A stretch of DNA of 64,000 nucleotides, taken from the NCBI GenBank assembly GCA_036346375.1, contig CM070511.1, positions 2,170,001 to 2,234,000 of the forward strand, read 5' to 3'. Source of the stretch: Guadua angustifolia. Taxonomy: Eukaryota > Streptophyta > Magnoliopsida > Poales > Poaceae. The notes beneath the pieces were generated by a model. The model did no database searches, was not told the origin of the DNA, and worked only from the letters and a program-made list of their open reading frames with translations. Below, piece after piece: positions 57,928-64,000 of this stretch. Both the position numbers and the translations under genes were made by a program. How positions within the stretch are numbered: position 1 is the stretch's first letter; the number at the start of each line of letters is the position of its first letter.

Positions 57928-58134
57928 TGTTGGAGAATTAATATTGAAGATAAATAAAAGTCCGAGTCACATGTGTAACTCGGAGTCGTGTTATGGATAG
58001 GATTTAAGTTAGAGTCAAATTAGATATAGAGTCTAGTTATAATTTGGTTATAATCAATGCTATAAATAAAGGGTGTAGGGATCAAATAGGACACACATAA
58101 TTATTCTACAAATTTCCAACATGGTATTATGACC
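57928..58134 (+). mobile_element. Short Copia/TRIM-like LTR with primer-binding site
   Basis: A 194-bp LTR (57928-58121) starts tgttggag and ends ttccaaca, with TATA box ctataaataaa (about 58059), followed by tggtattatgacc (58122-58134), a diverged initiator-Met PBS. A GC-rich leader follows. No gag or second LTR is present, so it is a truncated or TRIM-like element on the plus strand. Confidence 0.72.
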
Positions 58135-58505
58135 AAACTCTAAATAATACCTCTGAGATGCTACTGCCTTCGATCCCGCCCTCGATCCTGATCCTCTACA
58201 ATCCGTTGCCATTGTTCACCGTGTCGCCTGCATCATCCCGCCCCGGTGGATAGGCCACTAGTGCTGCCTAGCCCTAGGAGGCAGACTACGTCACCACCCG
58301 CTCGGGATCTCACCAAGCATGATGCTACTGTGTCTCGAGGAAACCGTCATTGCAGGTAGGACCGAACCACCACTGCCTCTGTGTGGGGCCAACCCACTGT
58401 TGTCACTAGACCGGATGCGCACGCAGTGTAGGAAGCAGAGGCAGGGGAGGAGAGGAAGTCACCGACATTGGAGAGGTGGAGAAGACTGAGGTGCCAGGGA
58501 GGTAA
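58135..58505 (+). other. Leader remnant after the 57.9-kb Copia LTR
   Basis: GC-rich sequence without a continuous frame, comparable in composition and position to the leader of the Copia element at the left edge. It is cut at 58505 by the start of the next LTR-like sequence. Confidence 0.45.
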
Positions 58506-59225
58506 TGTAACATTTCAAATTTTAGCCTTTTAAAATTTTCCTTAAGTTTTAAATTTTTTGGGAAATTAAAATGAGCTCTCAAGTGAAAGAAAACTAATTT
58601 AAATAAAATTAAAAATCTAATTGTGTTTAAAATAATTTATTTAGGTTTCAAATGCTTAAAAATATTTTTTGAGATTTTTCTGGAATTTTTCCTAATTTAT
58701 TTGCTATTTATTTTGGCTTTTCCTATTTTTTTGGGATTTTCTAAAATGCAAAACCATTTTAATTTCTCTTTTTCCACGTGAGCCTCTTTTCCTTCGGCTC
58801 GGCTCCTTTCTGATCTGATCAGTCCAATTCAGCCTAGCTTTCTCTGATTCGTTTTCTCTTTGCCCCGGTCAGATCCCTTTTCACCCGCACGGCCTGCTTC
58901 TCTTCCCCACCGCCCAGTCCGGCCTTCCTTTCCTTGGGCCGCTGCCCCACCTTCCCCACGGCCCAGCCTCGCGTGGCCCATCCCCACGTGCCCGCTGACG
59001 AGTGGGACCTGCCTGTCAATCGAACTATTCATGCTTCATTTTTTGGCATACTTCCATGCTTCAACCTGTGGTGTCTGTTTTTATGACCTAATGAGAGTTC
59101 TTCAGCCTAATTTCCAAAAATGCAAAACCACATGTACATGCACTATCTTAACCCTTAAAAGTGCCTTAAGAGTTGTGCAAGGGAAATTCAATTACTATAG
59201 AATGTGACAGGTGGTTTGAATTTTG

Positions 59226-59291
59226 AAAGTACATGTACACATGTAAACATGTAAACGGTGGTGACAGTACATGTACACATGTAAACGTGGA
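59226..59291. repeat. Direct repeat of a palindromic acatgtacacatgt motif
   Basis: The word agtacatgtacacatgtaaac occurs at about 59228 and 59266, with an extra atgtaaac between. The core acatgt is self-complementary. Confidence 0.7.
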
Positions 59292-59644
59292 AAAATCACA
59301 TTCGCTGATTTCCAATGATTTACCTCATCGAGTGATTTTTTTTTTTTTGGAGTTATAAGTTTCTGGTTCATTTGTCATATTATAGCATGTCAATTTTCAG
59401 TTGTTTGTGGTCTATTCATGTATGAGCTTTGTTTGATAATCATGTTGTGCCTGCATTGATGGCTTATCTCAATTGAGTTAAACCTAGAACATTTCGAAGC
59501 TGATTTCAAGCTGTATGTGTAACTTTTAACATACTTCCGAGCGTGTTTTTCATGCTATAGTTTTTGGAAGTACTGTGGCTTAGATGTGTAGCCAGAATCC
59601 AGTTTACACTCACATGTGAGTTTTGCTTATTTGCCAACTATAGC

Positions 59645-60434
59645 TAGGGATGAAAACTGATCGAATACGGATAGATAATGGCTTTATCATATTTGTTTTT
59701 ATATTTTCTGGATGTGGATACAAATATAAATAATATCAAATACAGATACGGAGCGAATATGAATCAAAACAAATACTATCAAGAATATTTATCGGAATAT
59801 GCAAACCCTTTAAAATGTACATACAAAATGAAAAGAAAACATAACAAATGTATTTGATCCAAACATTTATGAAGAACATGTAATAACCCAAGATTTGTAT
59901 TCTTTGTGGAATTATGTTTAAAATAATAAATTATGTATTTATGAGTTTTCATGCATTTTTAGCTACTTATTTAAAATATTTTTCTAGTAAGACAGAAGAT
60001 TTTGAATTTTCAAGAAAATTAGAAAGCTAAGAAAATCTTGAACATAATTTTGTTAAATGATAGAATGTGCCGCAAATGTCTCCAAAAAATTTATAATTTT
60101 TAGAGCTGGTTTACAATTTAATAATTAAAACTTGATGTATAGTTTAATTAAATCAGAAAACGATTTTGAAATTCAGAAACAATTTTAGGCTAAAAGAGTA
60201 GCCTTGGCCTAGCCTGCACGCCTGAACATATGGATAATTTGGCCACTGAATATCCGGATAATTCAAATCCATATTCGTATTCGACGGATAGTAAGCTATT
60301 GAATCGTATGCATATCCAATAAAAAAAATCTATATTTGTTTCCGATCCGATACCATCCAACAAATATCCGAGCCGACAGAATCCATATCTGAAAATTATG
60401 CTGTTCAATCAGCTGTCTGATCGGTTTCATCCTA
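59645..60434. mobile_element. hAT-like non-autonomous element (790 bp)
   Basis: Ends TAGGGATGAAAACTGATCGA and, reverse complemented, TAGGATGAAACCGATCAGA. The 8-bp flanks actatagc (59637-59644) and gccatagc (60435-60442) agree at 6 of 8 positions. Subterminal gata/tatccg words abound on both sides. The centre (about 59880-60180) starts tgtaataaccca and may be a remnant of another LTR. Confidence 0.72.
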
Positions 60435-61237
60435 GCCATAGCCCACGAATGCAGTTCACCCAGTATGTGCGTGCTTTGCTTTATTTTCCATGGTATATCG
60501 TACGGTCAGTCTAATATTGATGTGATGAGCTTCTGATCTGATTTCCTGTGTCGTAGCTTATTGGTTTGGTTTGAGTTGTTATGTCATAGCTCATCAATCT
60601 GGATTATTTAATTTTTAGTTTTCCAATATACTAGTGATCTTTCTTGTCCTAGTCTTGTTGTTACGCGCGTTGATGGGCAATACATGGTTAGCTTAGCTCC
60701 GGTTTGCATATCTCACATCTAATGACAATACTTCTGAAGCTTGTTTATCATGCTACAGCTAACTGAAAATGTATGTCAGGCCCAGACTCTGTCGATATTG
60801 AAACTGTGGCTTTTGCTTTCCTGCCATGCTAATATGGTACTTAAATTATGATCTTATGGGTTGGTTTCCAAAATGATATAGCTCATGGTTTTGGGGCTTT
60901 TTTGAACGAGAAGTTTTCGGCTGATTGTGCCCTACTATCAAAAATATAATGAACTATGGCTTAATGCATCTCCAAGATGGGCTTTCCCGGAGGCCAGAGG
61001 GTTAACGCATTAGCTGATGGGAGTAGCTACAGCTGTTTGTTGTTGTTGTTCAAATCTAGCCGTGGCTAATGGTTCAAGCAACAATGCTTGGGCAGTAATG
61101 GGCTGAAAATATAACGTGTTCCAATTGCGGCCCAATGGAGCCAATCTACATAAATTCATTTGGCCCATTTAAGGTGAGTCACGGTTGTTGAATGGGAAAG
61201 CTGTTACATTTCCTCGAGCAGGCCTACTCATGGGCCC

Positions 61238-61395
61238 TAGGGGTGGAAACCAGCTAGCTCGAGCTAGGCTCGATGAATCTTGAATAAAAACACGGCTTGG
61301 CTCGGCTCGGCTTGTTTGGGAAATGAATTAGAAAGCAAGCTCTGCTCGGTTTGGCAAGAGGCTCGAGCTAGCTCGTTTTGGCTTGAGAGCCCAAT
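61238..61395. mobile_element. hAT-like element, left end only
   Basis: TAGGGGTGGAAACCAGCTAGCTC at 61238 is a hAT-type terminus followed by tandem ggctcggct/gagctagctc subterminal words. The expected gtttccacccc right end is absent, so the element is truncated near 61395. Confidence 0.55.
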
Positions 61396-61463
61396 GATAG
61401 CCTTATCAGTACACCACCAATTGATATGCATTAGTACTGAAGCAGTAGTAGTATTTGTTAGTT

Positions 61464-61674
61464 GATCCATTATGAACACAACTCTTCTTTGGGCTAGTAG
61501 AACTTAGATACCCCAACTGCTGAGCCAAATCATCGATAACTTCATCTTTAGTTCCCTCAACTCTTACTGCCCAAGTTTTGTCTCCAAAATCTTCAACCAA
61601 CAACTCTGCCCAGGAGTTGTCATTGAGCTCTACCTCCCAACTAGCCCAAAGTAGAGTTGTGTTCATAATGGGTC
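61464..61674. repeat. 35-bp inverted repeat forming a hairpin (211 bp)
   Basis: Arms 61464-61498 and 61640-61674 match at 33 of 35 positions when one is inverted (gatccattatgaacacaact...). The 141-bp loop and both arms lie in an open minus-strand frame (61666-61406, 86 codons) of unknown identity. No target duplication is evident. Confidence 0.75.
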
Positions 61675-63348
61675 ATTTGAAGGTGATCAGTGGTCCAAGG
61701 TTCAAAATCTCATCGGGATTTCGGGTTTCAGCCAGGGCCAATCTCGACGAGATAAAAAAATTTGAAAATTTTCAAAAAAATTACATTATAGACTATTTTA
61801 ATAAAAAAACATCTGTAATATTGGTTTATCAAAAAAATTACATTGTAGACTATTTTCACACATAAAGTGTGGTGGATTAGGGATATTGTTTGCCCTCAAC
61901 TTGTGGCCAGCAGAATGTTATGTGATCTGGTGCACCATATGGTACCTAGGATAGCCTAGACATTCATGCCACATTCTGAATAATCTGGTCCACTGGGTAG
62001 TGTACCTATCGCAACATGTTCATCATCACATTTAACAAACATAGAGCACAATCTGGAGTTATAAGCGGGAAACCTCTCAAGATTTTATTTCTAATATCTC
62101 ACTTTCTTTGTTGACATAAGTTATCCCGGTCCATTCTCCCTACTGTTACCAGATGGAAACAATTATTCTGGATATCTTTAAAACTCAAGAGAGTGCGTTT
62201 TGATTTCGGAAATTATAATGCATGCTCAATGATTATTTTAGTTCCTATCGGTAACACTGTTGAAGCTCTTACAAATCCAACAATGTTACTACAGTTGCTA
62301 ATTATGTCACAATATTGCTAATCATCTTGCTCAATGGCTGAAAAAAATACTTTATATCTCTCATGATAGTATTTGTGATGCAACTATCTACGAACAGATT
62401 TCCTTTCCCCTCCATTCGTTGTACTTTCTCTATAAAAAGGAGATGAACTATTGCATGTATTAAAATATATCAAAAAACATTTATGCTAGTAAACATCAAA
62501 AATAAATTATGCAAGTAAAACCATGCATAAGCTGGAATCAAATTTTATTCATAGATACAGATTGAAGATTAAACTTTAATTCAACTTTATTAACTGCCTT
62601 TTAATAGGATAAACCAAAATTCGGTATTTTATAACTTAAACCATCCAAACACATGATGATTCCACTAATAACATCAAGAAGAATATTAAGGTATACAAGC
62701 AAAAATGTCATAATAATTAATAAACCTCCTCAAGTTGTGGGTAGGTGACTTAAATCTTGTCCTTCATACAAGAATACTGGTGAATATTGTCCAATATCGA
62801 TTGCACCGACACAGTGTCATCTCTAGCACTGTTATGCTAAAACTTTCATTTGGTACAACTATTTGAGGCACACACGGTGAATCTTCATTTAAGATTTTAC
62901 TCTGAATTTTTTTTACGAAGTTCCATGCCATTTCGATCCTAGTCAGACTCCATACTCGCGTGAAGGGAAGAGGAAGGAATGAGAGCGAACCATGCCGCTC
63001 CCTCGGATTCCCTTCTCCGCGTGCTGGGTGGGGCTGGGGTGGACGTCGGCGTCTGAGCGGCGCCGGCGGCGACCTCGACCCTCGCCTAGGCCGCCGCGTC
63101 GAATCTGGGAGATGAATTGGGCGGCACAAATCGAATCAAACGGATAACCTCTCCGCCTTTGGGAAATGAAATGTGCCTCTTTCTCCTCACACACAAAAAA
63201 AAGGAATAGGCCCACGAGAATGGAGGCCCGTGACCAGCCCACCAGCGACTGGGCCCACTACCCAAACTCCCAAAGAGTCTGATTTGTTTTGAAGTTTTTT
63301 AAATCCTTTTTTCTTCTTTTCGAAGGTTCAAAGGTCTGAGATGTTACA
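61675..63348. other. Unassigned region left of 63.35 kb
   Basis: Contains a tandem pair of tcaaaaaaattacattrtagactatttt (61768 and 61829) and a GC-rich patch (62980-63130) with overlapping Arg/Pro-rich frames on the minus strand that look compositional. A 5' UTR or first exon of a minus-strand gene at 63240-62940 cannot be excluded, but I recognise no domain. Confidence 0.35.
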
Positions 63349-63654
63349 CACAAGTATGCGCCATACGACCAATTTTTAGCATCTTCAGTAGTAGAAAAAC
63401 TGCAGAAGACAGGACAAGAAGACAACTGCCAGCACTCTTTCTTTACAAGGGTATTTCTTCTTCTTCATCAGCAAAATATTAAAAATGAGTAGATTACCTT
63501 CAATTATTATCACCGAGCATTATATTCAATACATATATAGAGAGAATATCACACTAATTTTGCATCGAAGTATAAGATACACCTTTTATATTTGTAGATA
63601 ATTATCATGAAAAAAAGACTTATAAATTTGGAACTGTTTAAGCACGCAGGAAAG
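63349..63654. other. Short spacer
   Basis: AT-rich with no feature seen. Confidence 0.4.
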
Positions 63655-64000
63655 TAAGGGTGAAAGCGGAGCGGATAATATCCGAACTGTATCCATATCC
63701 GATATCCGTTTTTAGGGAAATGGGAAAAGAATCTGATATCCGTCGGATACGGATACGGATAATTATCCGGATCGAGCAAACGGATACTGAGCGGATATTG
63801 GGGAGGTGATATCCGACGATACGGGCGGATCTGATATCCGGTGATTCGGATATCCGCATACTCGGTCGAGCAGAGAATCGCGAGCAGCCCAATGGACCAT
63901 CTGCGGTCAAATGCAGTCCAATGGCCCATCCGGATATCCCAACTGGCCAAGAGGCAAGGACCAGTCAGTCCGGTCTCCACTTCAGACTCATATGTTAAGA
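63655..64000. mobile_element. hAT-like element with dense GGATA/TATCC subterminal repeats (right end outside window)
   Basis: TAAGGGTGAAAGCGGAGCGG at 63655 resembles the hAT-type taggggtgaaaacgg end. Over the next 290 bp the word ggata or its complement tatcc occurs about 18 times in both orientations, often as the palindromes gatatc or ggatatcc. Such arrays are transposase-binding subterminal repeats in hAT elements. The other end is not in the window. Confidence 0.6.

Larger units (their letters stand above)
58506..63348 (+). mobile_element. Probable Del/Tekay-like LTR, decayed, with nested elements
   Basis: It starts TGTAACATTTCAAATTTTAGCC, an AT-rich stretch follows, then a GC-rich part with gctgacgagtgggacc (58994), a pattern shared with solo LTR G read on the minus strand. 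A matching end, ctgagatgttaca, lies at 63337-63348. The flanking five bases differ (ggtaa and cacaa), so the pair is not proven to be one element. The gtgagta...tactc motif of H, G and K was not found here. Confidence 0.4.

Noticed and set aside
62764..63242. Possible first exon of a gene on the minus strand
   Set aside because: Arg/Pro-rich overlapping frames, no domain and no supported downstream exon; listed only as unassigned.

Overview
This window is nuclear DNA of a grass, probably a panicoid. The evidence is a GC-rich, nearly intronless receptor kinase exon embedded in nested LTR retrotransposons of grass type: a Tat/RIRE2-like Gypsy with an antisense gene, Del/Tekay-like and SIRE-like long LTRs, a chromovirus, Tourist, Micron, CACTA and PIF/Harbinger elements. 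No bacterial, organellar or CRISPR features were seen. The species cannot be fixed from the sequence alone.

Only two host genes can be supported. (1) The last four exons of a plant xylulose kinase (966-1846, plus). The upstream exons lie beyond the left edge, behind the 5' end of a Copia element (1-899, minus) that sits in the gene's intron. (2) A complete LRR receptor kinase orthologous to CEPR1/XIP1 (27825-30787, minus, two exons, 958 aa). The two genes converge. From memory, their Arabidopsis counterparts (AT5G49650 and AT5G49660) are also neighbours, so this looks like old microsynteny.

The space between them holds a four-level nest. A decayed Copia (E, 3507-27274, plus) contains a chromovirus (A, 4051-25281, minus). 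A contains a SIRE-like solo LTR (B, 5195-20858, minus, TSD gcaca). B contains both a Tat/RIRE2-like Gypsy (D, 5877-16758, minus, TSD agttc) and a 3.2-kb solo LTR (C, 17133-20355, plus, TSD catgg). D carries a plus-strand spliced antisense gene with a domain of the PF04195 type. By eye, LTR divergence falls from outer to inner elements, as the nesting order predicts.

Right of CEPR1 comes about 3 kb of unique sequence, a Micron-like MITE between (TA)n tracts, and a 270-bp tandem duplication. The second copy of that duplication was hit twice about 20 bp apart. One hit is a Del/Tekay-like solo LTR (K, 34886-49457, TSD ctcac). K contains an unusual non-autonomous retroelement (I, 34954 to about 46.1 kb, minus). 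Immediately after its primer-binding site, element I carries a fragment of a cyclic-nucleotide-gated channel gene. I in turn holds solo LTRs F (35388-36160, TSD aaaac) and H (36416-44212, TSD aagtc), and H holds solo LTR G (39715-43170, TSD gttct). The other hit is a 7.1-kb PIF/Harbinger element (49483-56571, TSD TGA). Its transposase is broken by a 993-bp CACTA element (54073-55065, TSD GAA).

The last 7 kb is a patchwork: a Copia LTR with primer-binding site (57928-58134), a probable Del/Tekay-like LTR (from 58506), three hAT-like non-autonomous elements, and a 35-bp-arm hairpin (61464-61674). Boundaries were read by eye from TG/CA ends, primer-binding sites and target-site duplications (TSDs). 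Nothing was aligned by software.
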